This document shows, piece by piece, positions 1 through 11,240 of a stretch of 64,000 nucleotides of DNA. The DNA is from Utricularia gibba (lineage: Eukaryota > Streptophyta > Magnoliopsida > Lamiales > Lentibulariaceae), in NCBI GenBank assembly GCA_002189035.1, contig NEEC01000020.1, positions 1,915,592 through 1,979,591 of the forward strand, given 5' to 3'. Below the pieces are notes generated by a model. It made no database searches. It was not told the DNA's origin and was given only the letters and a program-made list of their open reading frames with translations. Each line of letters begins with the position of its first letter. Position 1 is the stretch's first letter. Made by a program: the position numbers and the translations under genes.

Positions 1-450
1 GCATTATAAACAACCTAACTATAGGTAAACCAAAAGTTAGGAAAATCGAGGATTTGGGTAGACTTGAATTCTTGTATTGTTAGAAAAATGATTATCAAAT
101 TGGGTAGTTAACTGTGGTAATAATCGTGTCACTCCTAGAAATCTCAAAGCATTGCATTACCTTATTATAGTTAATTTTTGAATTTTCCTATTATCTCTTT
201 ACTACATTTTATCGTAAACTTGTCTTACTCTTAACGTAAACTTAATCTTTTATCCGTAACACAAACTGAATGCATTGGTTTCACATAGCAAGCACCTAGC
301 TTCTTGTATTCGACCTTAGTCTACTATGCTCATATTTTTCGTATGATTGGATGTGAATTAAGTTTGTAAATTTATTTGATAAGAGATATTTACAATTTTA
401 ACGACATATAAATTTTTCGTTTATCAGAGCAGTCCTGGAATCCACTAGGT
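1..450. other. AT-rich stretch, nothing recognised
   Basis: No open frame, LTR end or RNA gene could be supported here. The sequence is AT-rich and non-repetitive within the window. Confidence 0.5.
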
Positions 451-1101
451 ATGTTGATTACCAATCTCTACATCAAACTGAAATTGAGGTTAGGGATAGG
501 TTTCATCATAGACATCTTTTGTGTGTCTTTGAAATCAACTTGCCTACGTGTGGTGAGTTATGCTATAAGTTCTATGCTACATCTAATTATTACATTTCTG
601 CCAAAGTGGACAAACCTAAGATTATTTGTTTTCGGTTATTAGGGGTTGAGAATAAATTGTCGTTAGTTGAATGGAATAAATTGTTAGATGTCATCACCCT
701 TACGGGAACTTAATTCCTTGAATTTCAAACTTCTTATTTCGATTTTTCATCAGAAAACGAGTGTGATCCCAGTGAAGTGCAAGAGATTTTGAATATTAGA
801 GCTTTGCTTGCTGATGCGAAGTAGAGTGGGTAGGAAAAGGACAATCTCCTTGCATTGTTGACATTTAATTACCTACATTGCTATTCAATTATGTGGAGAT
901 TCCATGTTAACTGACATGAACGTTAATTATGAAGATCACGGTCTCCCAATAGGTATCACATTTTTTCAAAAGCATTGGAATGAAGTAGAGGAAGAGAGGA
1001 TACTACATGTTTGTGATTTCCCAATAGAAGAAAGGTGCGTACAAAGAGATTGTGCATGTGCCAATAGCAAAAGAAGTACTAGCTGTATAAATCACCTGTA
1101 A
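451..1101 (+). pseudogene. possible retroelement gag-like (Athila ORF1-like) relic
   Basis: Two short frames, about 519-713 and 904-1,101, encode conceptual peptides. The first contains FRLLGVENKLSLVEWNKLL, which resembles the 'fRl.g.e..Lsl.e...ll' pattern of plant Athila-type ORF1 proteins; that resemblance is from memory of the family. The second (MLTDMNVNYEDHGLPIGITF at its start) has no recognised relative. Stops and frame changes separate them and no LTR or polymerase lies nearby, so at best this is a heavily decayed fragment. It could equally be chance coding-like sequence. Confidence 0.25.
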
Positions 1102-2689
1102 CTAGAAAGGATCAATGAACAACATGTGAATTACTATTGCGATGAAAAAACTAAATAAAATGTTCAAATGCGAAAAGAAAATGATATAGAAACAGTGTTT
1201 GCTTGAAATCACTTTTAGTTCTTCGCACTGAAAGAAAATGATATAGAAAATCGCTTGAAAATCATCTCCACCCCGCCTTGGGTATGCATTGAAAATATTT
1301 TTCTTTTTCTCAGTGTTCTTGACATTTGTAGGTACTCCCCTCCCCCTTCCATTTTTCAACTTTTTGACTATTGTCATTTATGTTTCCTTCCATATCCTTT
1401 TTTTCCACTGTTATTACATTTTTCAAAGATAATCTCTCTCTTTTTTCTTTGTTGCATGCCGCAATTTTATATGCAGAATTTGGAGATGCTTTGATGGAAA
1501 AAACTTGCGACAAAACTCTTTAAATAGGATGTTAGAATCAAATATTGGCTAAATCGATGATTTAATCTATTTTAATAATAATAATATAAATTAAAAAATA
1601 TCGAAAATTATATTTAAAACATCTACTTTTATTACTAAATACATTAATTTTATAGGTTAACTAAAAAAACATGTATTATCATCTTTTTAATCAAAAATAC
1701 AATCTTTGTTTTCTTTATTTTCCTTGATTTTATGCTTGTCAATAGGTGACATGATTTGACATTCTCCGTTCACTATATTCTTTAAATACATTTTCTTTGT
1801 CGAAAAATCATTTTCATTGTGATAAACGAAAAATTTACACATATCGTGAATATGCAAATATTCCTATTAAATAAAATTTATAAACCTAATACACATCAAA
1901 ACATAATATAATTATGAGGATAGTATTTAGGGTCGAACATGAAGAGCAGGTGTTTGTTATATGATTGTCAATGTATACAATTAGTGTCACTTTGATAGAT
2001 TTAATCTTAATTAGGACTAAGTCAAACATACAATAAAATATATTAAAGAAAAGAAACAAACTTTTGAACTCGATTGTACCTAAGATGAGATGGGGTGGTG
2101 TCTTGGGACTCTTAGAGTTAACATGCAAATTGTTACAACTATTTCTCCTAAATCATAAGTCATTCACATAACAAGCAAAGGTCTAAGTCTACTCAAATCT
2201 TTGTTTTCCCTAAATTTTAGTTTACCTCTAATTAAAGTTATTCTAGTGAGCTTCACTACTTACTTCTCGTGGATCTATTCTGATTTGTATAGAAATAATG
2301 TGACACTTGATTGTTTTGATTTAGTGAACAACAAGCTTATTAACCCCCTCTACCCCAAAGCATCATTAGGTGTTTTAGCTACTCATGATAAAAGAAAATA
2401 AAGTGTTTTTATAATATAATTGAAGTAACATTTTGTTCTCAAAGTTAAATAACAACAAAGTAGCACATAACAGAAATAAAAATGGTAAATTGTTTATGCA
2501 ATAAAGCTAGAATTGTTCTCAGCTAAGAATAATGTGCTCCTAGAACGGAAGAAATCTTCGAAGGTAACCTTGTTTTTCTCGATGGTCCTTCTTATTCTTT
2601 TAGGTGTTCTTGCTATGGGGAGATATTTTCTCATAAGTGTGTGTCCCCACTTCAATGGTCCTCTTCCCTCTTCTCTCTCCCATCATTTT
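1102..2689. other. AT-rich intergenic, nothing recognised
   Basis: Only short frames occur, in low-complexity AT-rich DNA. No domain, LTR boundary or structured repeat was recognised. Confidence 0.5.
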
Positions 2690-3100
2690 TAAAAATAAAA
2701 GGGATCAAGTACCATACGTATGCATTTGTGAATTGTGATTTTTAGTGCTTTATATGATATTTTTCTACTCTTTTTATCTAATAACAAATTAAATAATATT
2801 AAATTAGCAAATTGAAAATAAAGGGGATCAAATATAGCATTATTATAAACAATGAAAACTAAATGTGCCATTCAAATAGTAGCGGACTAAATATATAATT
2901 TATTTAAACCATGCAAATTAAAGTGAACGGTGGGAATGTATCATCCCATTTGATTTGAAGACTGATTTTTCGAAACAATGATTATTAAATATGTACTATA
3001 TTTAAACACTTCAGAATTCTTAAGGCAGTGTTTGTCACCTTAGATTTACACAGTAATGCAAAGTTTCTTTTATTGTTTGTTATGGTATGCACCACTTTTC
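2690..3100. repeat. decarboxylase 3' flank, duplicated at 14,075-14,877
   Basis: This block aligns by eye with 14,075-14,877 in the same orientation over long runs, for example CATTATTATAAACAATGAA. The copy at 14 kb contains about 380 extra bases (roughly 14,412-14,795) absent here. Together with 3,559-3,790 it forms the non-coding 3' flank of the decarboxylase gene, so the 14-kb copy shows that a gene tail was duplicated. Confidence 0.75.
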
Positions 3101-3558
3101 TGTGGTGGGTCGTCTCATCCCAAAAAGTCCACTGAAGTAACCGCTTTGGCGTTATAAAGTCCCTGTTGCTGAATCAATGAAGAAGACGATAGGGGAACTC
3201 CAGGTTTCCTGAACCTGCTTCGATAGATCAGTGCACCCAAGAAAGAAGGGTGAATGGGGAAGAAGTTCTCTAAGGAAGTACTGATCGGTGAGCAGGAATT
3301 GTGAGACTTGGAGCACTGGCATTGATTCATTATTGTTGTAAACCTGTTCTTGGAACTATGAATGTTACTGTACTTCTGTAAACCATGATAGTGAAACGTC
3401 AGCCTCGTCTCGAGCACCTAAGGTTTTTCCCGAAATAGGTTTCCTCGCTAGAATTTCTTGTGTGTTGCCCATTTCATTTTCAGAGTTTTTCTCACAAGTT
3501 CGCCGATCGGCTTGGTGGTGTTCTTATAGATTGGTGTTACATTGTTAGTATCCTATCA
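3101..3558. mobile_element. 458-bp TG...CA insertion with TTTTC target duplication (solo-LTR-like)
   Basis: The duplicated flank at 14.9 kb reads straight through (CACTTTTCATAGTG), whereas here 458 bp interrupt it. The insertion begins TGTGGTGGG, ends CCTATCA, and is flanked by TTTTC at 3,096-3,100 and 3,559-3,563. TG...CA ends plus a 5-bp direct repeat are the signature of an LTR insertion. No primer site or pol follows, so a solo LTR is the simplest reading. A 100-codon minus-strand frame lies inside (3,115-3,417) but matches nothing recognised. The A/T-rich target repeat makes chance possible. Confidence 0.55.
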
Positions 3559-3762
3559 TTTTCATAGTGAAAAGTAAATTGAGCGAAACTCCCAGTAGCT
3601 AGATACAACCACCGGAAGATTTTGAAGAGTAAGGGAAATTAATGTGTTCATTGATGTCTAAATGCAGGCAAATCATTCAGATTCTTGGAATCGGATGAAC
3701 ATGATGAAAGTCATAACAATGGGAGCGCAAATGAACAAAGATGCTGATAAAACTTGATTCAC

Positions 3763-6255
3763 CTAATTCAATAGCTGAGAAGCCTTTTCATGAATTGTTT
3801 TCCAAGCTGCAACTACATGTCTTTCTTCTGTTAGTGGTGCTCCCACGGCGAATCGCAGTATGAATTTATTGGAGAGAACCTACAAATGGTTCAAACTTCC
3901 AATTTGTAAACGACATACAAGTGAAGGAAAGCTAGCAGAACAAGATCATGGACATACAGTGTGGGAGATGAAGAGAGTCCCACTGGAGTTTACAGCATCC
4001 AACAGGCTGCGGTTTAGTTCATTTGCAAGGTGTTCTTTACCACCAGATGGCGGGCAAAGGCGAAAGCAGACTAGAGAGAATTTTCGTGGCACAACCACCT
4101 GCAGATCAATACGTTCAAGGAATCATCGAACAATAAAAAGTCAGTAACAGGCCCTGTGATGAGATCCAATGAAAAGCACATGAAAACACCTCAAATCTTG
4201 GGTCTTGCTTCACAAGCTCCTCGAAGGTAATGGCCAATTTGATGTGATTCCTTATGTATGCCCGCAAGTTTTCGAGCCCATAAAGCCTCAAAACCATATA
4301 CAACTTTAGAGATCTGGAATATAGGAGCATAAGTTCAATCACATGAGTGTCAAAGCTGACATTGAATCAACTCCCAACAAGCAATAAGGCAATAATAGTG
4401 GCTACAAGAAAGCTCAGTATGTCATAGACCTAAAACGCCGTCCCAAAGGTATTTGCCAGTCCTTGTAATCAACCACCTTATCATCTAGCGAAGCCTGATC
4501 AACAACCAAAAAAATTGTAATACGTGATAACCAAAAAATAAAAAAAAAAGCGAGAGAGAGAGAAGAAGAGAAGCCACTGATAATAACTTGCTTTGTTTTT
4601 TAGGTACTCGGGATTGGTTGATAATGACTGGATGAGAGCCCCTTTATCCTATTGAAAACATATCACACTTCAGAAATTTTAGTGCGTTCAGTTGAGTCTA
4701 TCAAAGAGATTAGACTACTTACTTTCACCCACAAGGCCGAGCAGTCGAAGTTGGTCAAAAACCACTTGTGTGCATTCATGTTGAAAGAGTCAGCCGCCTC
4801 AACTCCATGAATATAGTGATTCAATTCGGGGCAAATACAAGCACTCCCAGCATAGGCAGCATCCACATGGAGCCATATTTGATTAGCCTAAAATGCTCTC
4901 AAAACATTGAAATTACATTCCCACAAGCGGTTTTATAAAGATTGCAGTGCAGTTACACATAAGTTGCTTACCTTTGCAACCGTTGCAAGTTCACTCAGAG
5001 AGTCAACAGAACCTGATGATGTTGTTCCGACCTGCAAAAAATGAGCAAAAAGTTCAATCACGATGAAAAGAAGAAACATTTAATTAACTGAATCAATTTG
5101 CCTCCACTCAACTTACAGTAGCACACAGGAAGAAAGGGATTAAACCAGAGGCTATGTCATGCGAGATTGCATCACTGAGGGTTTTAGGTGACAAGGAATA
5201 ATCTGTAGAAGAATCTGCTTCAAGAACTCGACAATTTTCCTCATAAATCCCTAGAATCTGCCATAAAAATGTGAATAATGAAGGTGTTTCTCACAAAGTT
5301 ATCAACCATCACTGTACCTTGCAGGCTTTCAGTAAACTAGAATGAGTCTGATCAGAGCTATAAGCCACGAGTTTGCCGATGGCATCTTTTCCAATTCTCT
5401 TAAGAACCTTATCGCGAGCAGCTATTAGCACAACTAAAACTGCTTCACTTGCAGTACCCTGTATTACTCCCCACCTCCTCCTGAGCATACAAGATGATCT
5501 TATCATTGATAATAAATTTCATGATCACAAAATAAACATAAGCATTGACTTTCTGAGAGAATACCTGTAGACAGAAATTGGTTAGGAAGCTGAAGTGCTT
5601 TCCCCAGCCAATCGAGAACTATAGTTTCGAGTTCTGTAGCAGCAGGGGAAGCTATCCAACTAAATCCAACAATGTTTATGCCAGCACTTAGCATCTCCCC
5701 CAAGAATCCAGCCACACTACTATTGGATGGAAAATATGCAAAATAACCTGGGCTTTGCCAATGAGTCACTCCTGGCAATATTTTGTCTTTCACATCTATA
5801 CACATAGAGTGTCCAAAATTTTAACAAGTTTTAGAAAGAATATCTTTAATAATTTGAAGACTTTATCTTTTCTACCATCCAAAACGCTTTGCAATGTTTC
5901 AGGGCGAGATGGTGCAGCATCAGGGAGAAGTTCTCTCAGATATCCCGGCTAAAAATGCATACGCAAACTACCCATAAGCATCTGAGGAGTGTGGTAAGTT
6001 GTCCATTCATTACAACAAAAAAATTAGTAAAAGAAAAACCTGGACTTGGCTTAGAACTGGAAAGGATTCTATGTTCTTGTAATAATCAGCAATGAAGTCC
6101 ACCATCTTGTGGCCGTATTCCCTAAGCTGCTCTGAGTCCATTGGTTTCAATTCACCTTCCCTGTTACCCCGAAAGTGGAGGTCATCACTTAGCAATGACG
6201 AATAAGAGTAATCAACGTACATGTTAAAGCTTCCCCGCAATTGTTGAGCGTCCAT
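3763..6255 (-). CDS. aromatic-L-amino-acid decarboxylase, tyrosine decarboxylase-like, with a frameshift in exon 4
   Basis: PLP-dependent group II decarboxylase converting an aromatic amino acid to its amine, probably cytosolic. Twelve exons on the minus strand: 6040-6255, 5876-5948, 5565-5795, 5318-5480, 5117-5257, 4972-5031, 4723-4887, 4592-4648, 4430-4494, 4190-4313, 3958-4098, 3763-3879, about 517 residues, normal for plants. Seen: N-terminal [46 protein letters not shown] (PLP Asp about residue 304), [13 protein letters not shown] (Schiff-base Lys about 336), and C-terminal [15 protein letters not shown]. The catalytic loop reads NPEYLKN with Tyr (about 365); family knowledge says Tyr favours decarboxylation, Phe aldehyde synthesis. 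Introns are GT-AG except the exon 8 donor, GCAAGT. As read, the best splice between exons 3 and 4 is out of frame at the Gly-rich loop, so the gene may be broken or contain a base error. Substrate cannot be settled here. Confidence 0.88.
5460..5490 (-). other. frame break at the decarboxylase exon 4 acceptor
   Basis: Exon 3 ends in phase 1 (ACA G). The best acceptor (CTCAG) starts exon 4 with GAGGAGGTGGGGAGTAATAC, which gives TGGGE and then a stop. The expected family sequence GGGVIQGT is reached only if two G residues are removed. The only nearby AG that restores frame is GGGGAG, giving STVIQGT and losing the glycines of the conserved loop. This is either a 2-base insertion or a sequencing error. 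Confidence 0.65.
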
Positions 6256-6279
6256 TGCCTTCAGCCACCCACGACGTTG

Positions 6280-6660
6280 CTGAGCGAGAATAAAGCAGCA
6301 AAAACGAATGAGGATGAGAAATCCAAATCAACTCCATTCCGAATATCTCCATCAAGAAGGCCAATTTTTTTTTTGGTTCTTTTCCACTTTTGTGAACTTT
6401 TTTCTTTATTGATAAATTCGATTTCTATATAAACTATAAAATTTATTAATACAAACAACGTTAATGTAATTTTAATTTATTACTACGAACCTTCGATGAG
6501 TGGAAGGATATCGGTTCTTTCCGGTGGACTGGCGCACGGACTCAGCGGAGAAGTCCACGGTGTCGCAGCGGTGGGGTGCTCGTAAAATCCGACTCGGTGG
6601 TTCTTCAAAATAGATATACAGAAATGAGATGGATTTTGGGTGGCTGAGGTTTGGAGAGTT
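6280..6660 (-). promoter_or_regulatory. possible decarboxylase 5' leader exon, intron and promoter region
   Basis: A GC-richer block at about 6,491-6,640 stands out from AT-rich surroundings. On the minus strand it ends CGAAG followed by GTTCG, a plausible donor. A pyrimidine-rich acceptor ending CGCTCAG lies just before position 6,279, which is 24 bases upstream of the ATG. This would be a spliced 5' leader. Alternatively transcription starts nearer the gene, since a TATA-like TTTATATAG lies at about 6,425-6,433 on the minus strand. The two readings are mutually exclusive. Confidence 0.35.
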
Positions 6661-7938
6661 TGTTCACTCACCCTCCAAACTAATATAGTTTCCCAAATCA
6701 TATGTTTTGATTTCAAATGAATCAATTTTTCAACAGAAGAAAGATGTCCCTCAAAAATCAATATACTTACAATTCAATCAATGTAAATAATGACATACTC
6801 ACAGAACAAAAAAAAATGAAAGAATTGAATTACATTAAATATAAACAAATTTTAATAAATCTAAAGTTTTTCAAAAACTCAACATGTAAGCATTATTTTC
6901 AAAATACATTACACTTAGAAATTGTTATTAATGATAGTGAAGACTTTCGTATATAACTAAAGAAATAAGTCTATTTAAAGAAAAAATACAAATACTAATA
7001 ATCAAGTAGGAACACATTAGCCTAACTTTACTCTAATTGGTTCAATTTAATTAGATTGATCTTATTTCCATATTCTTCATAGGTTTATTAATTGGTTTAT
7101 AATCCTTCAAAAATTCATGATTCTTTCATACCCTTGATCTAATGATATTTGTTTCATTTTCATTCTCTGTCTTTGATAACTATGTTCTCATCATGAATTC
7201 TTCGTTGTTGTAAAAGTATTGAGAATGAAAATTCAACTATTTTACATAATGTAAAATACATTTTATTAAAAAATAATTTCATTTCCTTTGTCATAATTTA
7301 TTAAATAATACTTATATTTCATTTTTTTATATCATTTTGGATATTTACATGCCTTTTTGACTTATTTCATTAAAAGAGAATAAATTTTAAGAATTTTCTT
7401 TTTACTGCGATTTGAAATCAATAAATCTTTAAATAAAAGTCACATTTTCAATTGGTGACTAATTCTTATATTATTTTCTAATGCTTTTCAAGGTATTTTC
7501 CTGTTTCAATCCTTTTTCCATGGCTTCAAGTTTGCAGTGGCCTTCCCCTTGCCACGACCGCCACTTGGATGCATCCATTGACAATTCCACTTTCTTATGC
7601 GGTAGGGTAGACATGGGCATGAATCATGCTTGCAACAACTCGAGGTCCAACCCACCTAGGTAGGTCTGTGGGTCAACCCAATTCGACTGGTTCACATGTT
7701 GACCCGAATGTGGATCAATCTGTAGACTCGTACAGATCTTCAACAAACACAAAACAAATTTCGTGGCATTTTCTCCTCTAATCTTAGGGCAAAATATAAA
7801 ACCTCTGTATACAATCATCTCTAGCAAGGATTTCTCCAAAGGAATTAATCATTGAAATGAAAAGAAATGAGTGAGTGCCACATGACTATGGAATACAACG
7901 GAGACTTACAAATCCTCACCCACAAATTGTAAATACAT
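6661..7938. other. AT-rich intergenic, nothing recognised
   Basis: Low-complexity AT-rich DNA with only short, unrelated frames. No LTR boundary or gene segment was recognised before the LTR2 piece that starts near 7,939. Confidence 0.45.
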
Positions 7939-8381
7939 AATGTAACCATCTAATCTAAAGATATTAGCAATCCACGAACAAGAGGTGATTTTGAATCCAA
8001 GTCTATTCTCAAGAGACTGAATCTCTTGTAACCAGACTTTAAAAGAAAGGAAATTAGGAGACACACTTTAGAAAGAGAAGGAATTGGAAGTGATAATCTT
8101 AGTACACCACTAGCTAAAAGTTTGATAAGTCAAGAGTGTTCAAGCACTCAAAAAAGAAGAAACTCCTCACAATATACATGAAATGAACTAAATGTCTTCA
8201 AACAGTATATCTCTAGAATATTTAGACTTTAAAATTGAGCTCTAACATTACAAAGCCCAAAATAATTAAAAAAAAAGCCTAAAAAGTCCAATAACACACA
8301 TGAAAGATGAGAAGATGTTTGGGTTCTAAGATAGATTTAAAGTCCAGTAGTTGAACTCCTTTAATGGTAAGACTTCAAACT
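7939..8381 (-). mobile_element. LTR2-family gypsy LTR fragment
   Basis: Read on the minus strand, this matches the LTR2 family at 24,121-24,754 and 43,851-44,455: the 3' LTR end, the CTTCAAAATCACCTCTTG-type block, the 'gcttatcaag' region and the TTCAACTACT block appear in the same order. The LTR 5' end is missing. The fragment is joined directly to a copia gag relic on the opposite strand, so it marks a rearranged junction. Confidence 0.7.
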
Positions 8382-8385
8382 CAAT

Positions 8386-8944
8386 GTTATGGGACCTGGT
8401 TGTGATAGGGGCGAGCAGACCTTCCAATGTGGAGGATACGGACTGGAAATGGTCGCACTTGAAGGCTATGGCAAAGATGAATCTGTGCATCGACAATAGC
8501 CTATCGCACCATATTAGTGAGTTTGCTGATGCCCAACAGCTGTGGAAGGCATTGGAGTAGATGTTTCGTCCAGACAATGCACTCAACAAGATAGCTCAAT
8601 ATAAACATATGTCCATGTTACGGTTCAAAGACAGAGAATCGATGTCAGAGCATCTAAGTCAATTCAAAGACATTGTTGATCAAATGATGTTTGTGAAAAT
8701 GAGTTTTGATGAGGAAATTCAAGTCATTCAGCTAATGGACATGCTACCCAACTCTTGGGAGACTTTGATAATCACAATGAGTAATTCTGCCACTAGTGGG
8801 CTGAAGTATGATGCCGTGGCTACGACGTTGCTTCAAGAGGAGTTGTGCAGACGCAATACTGGCCTGGAAAAATGTTTTGATGCTAAGAACACTCTTGCCT
8901 ACTGTCAGGACCCATGCTCAGGGCCCAAGAGGCATGAGGCATGA
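8386..8944 (+). pseudogene. Ty1/copia gag fragment
   Basis: Conceptual translation runs RPSNVEDTDWKWSHLKAMAK, then LWKALE, a stop, MFRPDNALNKIAQYKHMSML and DMLPNSWETL. This is the capsid (UBN2/DUF4219-type) region of plant copia gag. The same protein, more decayed, is at 23,402-24,100. One nonsense codon splits it near 8,560. It ends where the shared 43-bp module at 8,904 begins, so the zinc knuckle, protease and pol are lost. Confidence 0.8.
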
Positions 8945-9232
8945 CTAGAGTTAATTTGAAAAATACCCACTGTGTTTTACTGTGTTTAGAAAACTACACA
9001 CCCTACGTGTATTTTTTTGTGCTTAGTGTGTGTGAGAGAAATGGACAGTGGGTACCTTTCAAAATGACCCGACATGACTACCAAGTCCTATTAACGTTAG
9101 GACTCAAGGCAACTTAACCCCTTTGTAGTATGGAGAAATGACATTAAGTTGGCTACATATATACTAACTCACAACCGTTCAAACATGTAAAAGGGACTAC
9201 GTTCAGCCTACATAGCATATTCCTCACAACGT
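8904..9232. repeat. junction module shared with 41,143-41,195
   Basis: Positions 8,904-8,946 match 41,143-41,185 at 42 of 43 bases (starts GTCAGGACCCATGC). The following CAAGTCCTA stretch at about 9,078 matches 41,188 onward, with the bases between absent in the 41-kb copy. In both places the module abuts a truncated end of the same minus-strand copia family. It may be the edge of an unrecognised mobile element. Confidence 0.6.
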
Positions 9233-9662
9233 AGTTTTGTACAGCCATTTCAAATGATGATGGATCTCCTATCAATAATCCAGCCAAAATATCAGCTACA
9301 GCATCTTGGACATCATCATTCAACTTGGAGAAACTTATTGTAGGAGCCTTGTTTCTTTTGCTTTGTCTTATGTTAGTAATATGACTATCTTCATTATCTA
9401 TTGAATCTTTGATGTTTTTGTATTTCCTTCCTCGCCAATCATGATCAGATGGGTAATAATTTTCATCATCAGTATCAGGTTCCTCTCCATTAGATTCATC
9501 TGTTGATAAGTCTTCTGCATTCGTGCCATGCTCCTCTTCTGGAACTTCGAAATTCCCATCTGAATATTGATCATTGGCCTGATGCGATTGTTCGTGTAAG
9601 GGTTCTAAGATTGATTTTTGAATCTTTATGGACGATTTCTGAAGTTGATGTTGAGTTCTCAT
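9233..9662 (-). pseudogene. copia-1 acidic linker preceding RT (truncated)
   Basis: An open frame of 169 codons at 9,153-9,662 includes EEPDTDDENYYPSDHDWRG and ISFSKLNDDVQDAVADILAG. This matches the linker between integrase and RT in copia-2 (around 17,029-17,300). Native homology stops at AVQN near 9,233, and the remaining codons to 9,153 come from the junction module. Confidence 0.8.
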
Positions 9663-9687
9663 TCACCTGTATATTTTCAATTCCATC

Positions 9688-11240
9688 TTAAGTTTCTTGG
9701 TTTGTTGAATTGTTGGAAGAGATGTTTTGAGTCATGTGACATAGGTCACCTTTCACGTGAGTGTTATGCCCTCCAAGATATTTATGAGCTTCTGCATTAT
9801 TCAAAGAAATGCAATCATCAATCAAAGTGTACTTTGCACCTTCATCAAAAGAGACATCATGACTAAAGATGAATTTCTTCTGGGCAGGTATATAAATTTT
9901 GTATCCCTTGGTAGTGCTGCTATAACCAACAAATACACCACAAACATATTTCTTTTCAAGTTTTCTTTGTTTTTGGTCTGATACATGAGTAAAACACAAA
10001 CTACCAAAGATTCTGAAATGATCAACCCTTTTAATATAACCATGCCATTTTTCATAGATGTTTTTTCCACTAATCGTCCTGGAAGGAAGCAAGTTCAATA
10101 GATATACAGATGTAGATACCGCTTCAGCCGAGAAATTTACAAAAAGATCTTTCTCAAACAATAGGCATCTTGACATATCAAGAATTGTTCTGTTTTTCCT
10201 TTCACATATACCATTATGTTGTGGAAAATATGGTACTGTAAATTGATGCATGATTCCCTCATTTTCACAGAACATTCTCATGCTATTATTGTAGAATTCA
10301 CTTCCATTGTCTGACCTAATTATCTATAAAGAGCATCCACTCTGATTCTCAGTCATCACTTTGAATTTTTGAAAGATATGAGGAACTTTTTACTTGCTTT
10401 TAAGAAAGTAAACCCAACAATAACGTGATTAATCATCAATAAATGTAACAAAATATCTACTCTCTCCCAATGAACATTCCTTAAATGGTCCACAAACATC
10501 TGTATGCACAAGTTCTAATTTCTCCTTTGCTATTGAATCACTGAAATAAAATGGCTTTCTACATTATTTGCCTTGATGGCACACTTCACATATGTCATCA
10601 GCAAACTTGATGTCTTTCAATTCCAATACTTCCTTATTCTTCTGCAATATATTCAGATTGTTGAAGCTATAGTATCCAAATCGTTTGTGCCAAAGGCTGC
10701 TTTGATCCTGAAGTGAGAAAATACAACTTTTATGATCACTGATCATGATTTGGTAGAGATTGTAGGTGGTCAACATAACATGGAATTCAATCTTCGTTTT
10801 TGGATCAGCAACCTTAACTTTAGTGGTTGTACCACCAGCATCCTTCATCAGCTCAATGTCAAAACCTTGCCTGCTCAATTGACCAAAGCTTAATAGGTTC
10901 TGTTTGAGGTTCGGTGAATAATAAACATCATCAACTTGAACAATTACTTCTTTTAGCATGAGTAAAATGCTTTCTTTGCCAACAATGCCAATATTTTCAC
11001 TAGTGCACATGCTTACCTCCTTCCCAATCTTTTCAAGCTAGAGAAATGATCTTGTATCACAACATACATGATAGGAGGCGCCAGAATCCAAATACCAGCC
11101 TTTAGCAACTTTAATTGGATTTGACATTCCACATACCTTGTCAATGTGGCCTCTTTGATTGCATTTCGTGCACAAAGCATCAGGCTTCCACCAGCAAAAC
11201 TCACTCCTGTGATTCTGTTTGTTGCAATGCTTGCAAGCAT
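9688..11240 (-). pseudogene. copia-1 zinc knuckle, protease, GAG-pre-integrase and integrase
   Basis: In changing frames: a CTKCNQ...GH....C zinc knuckle near 11,130-11,180; protease WYLDSGASYHV (D-S-G) near 11,070; GAG-pre-integrase LLSFGQLSRQGFDIEL and SLWHKRFGYY (10,564-11,010); a zinc-binding CEVCHQGK; integrase [17 protein letters not shown] (second catalytic Asp intact) and PQHNGICERKNRTI (Glu) in the frame 9,688-10,281. Stops occur around 10,560, 10,430 and 10,320. This is the best-preserved integrase core of the three copies of this family. Confidence 0.87.

Noticed and set aside
3115-3417. 100-codon minus-strand frame downstream of the decarboxylase
   Set aside because: It lies inside the 458-bp LTR-like insertion and matches nothing recognised. 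Kept only as a note within that element.
4540-4576. A-rich and GA-rich run
   Set aside because: A simple-sequence tract in a decarboxylase intron, with no sign of regulatory function.
6483-6761. 92-codon minus-strand frame upstream of the decarboxylase
   Set aside because: No family resemblance. The GC-rich part is better explained as a leader exon or promoter.
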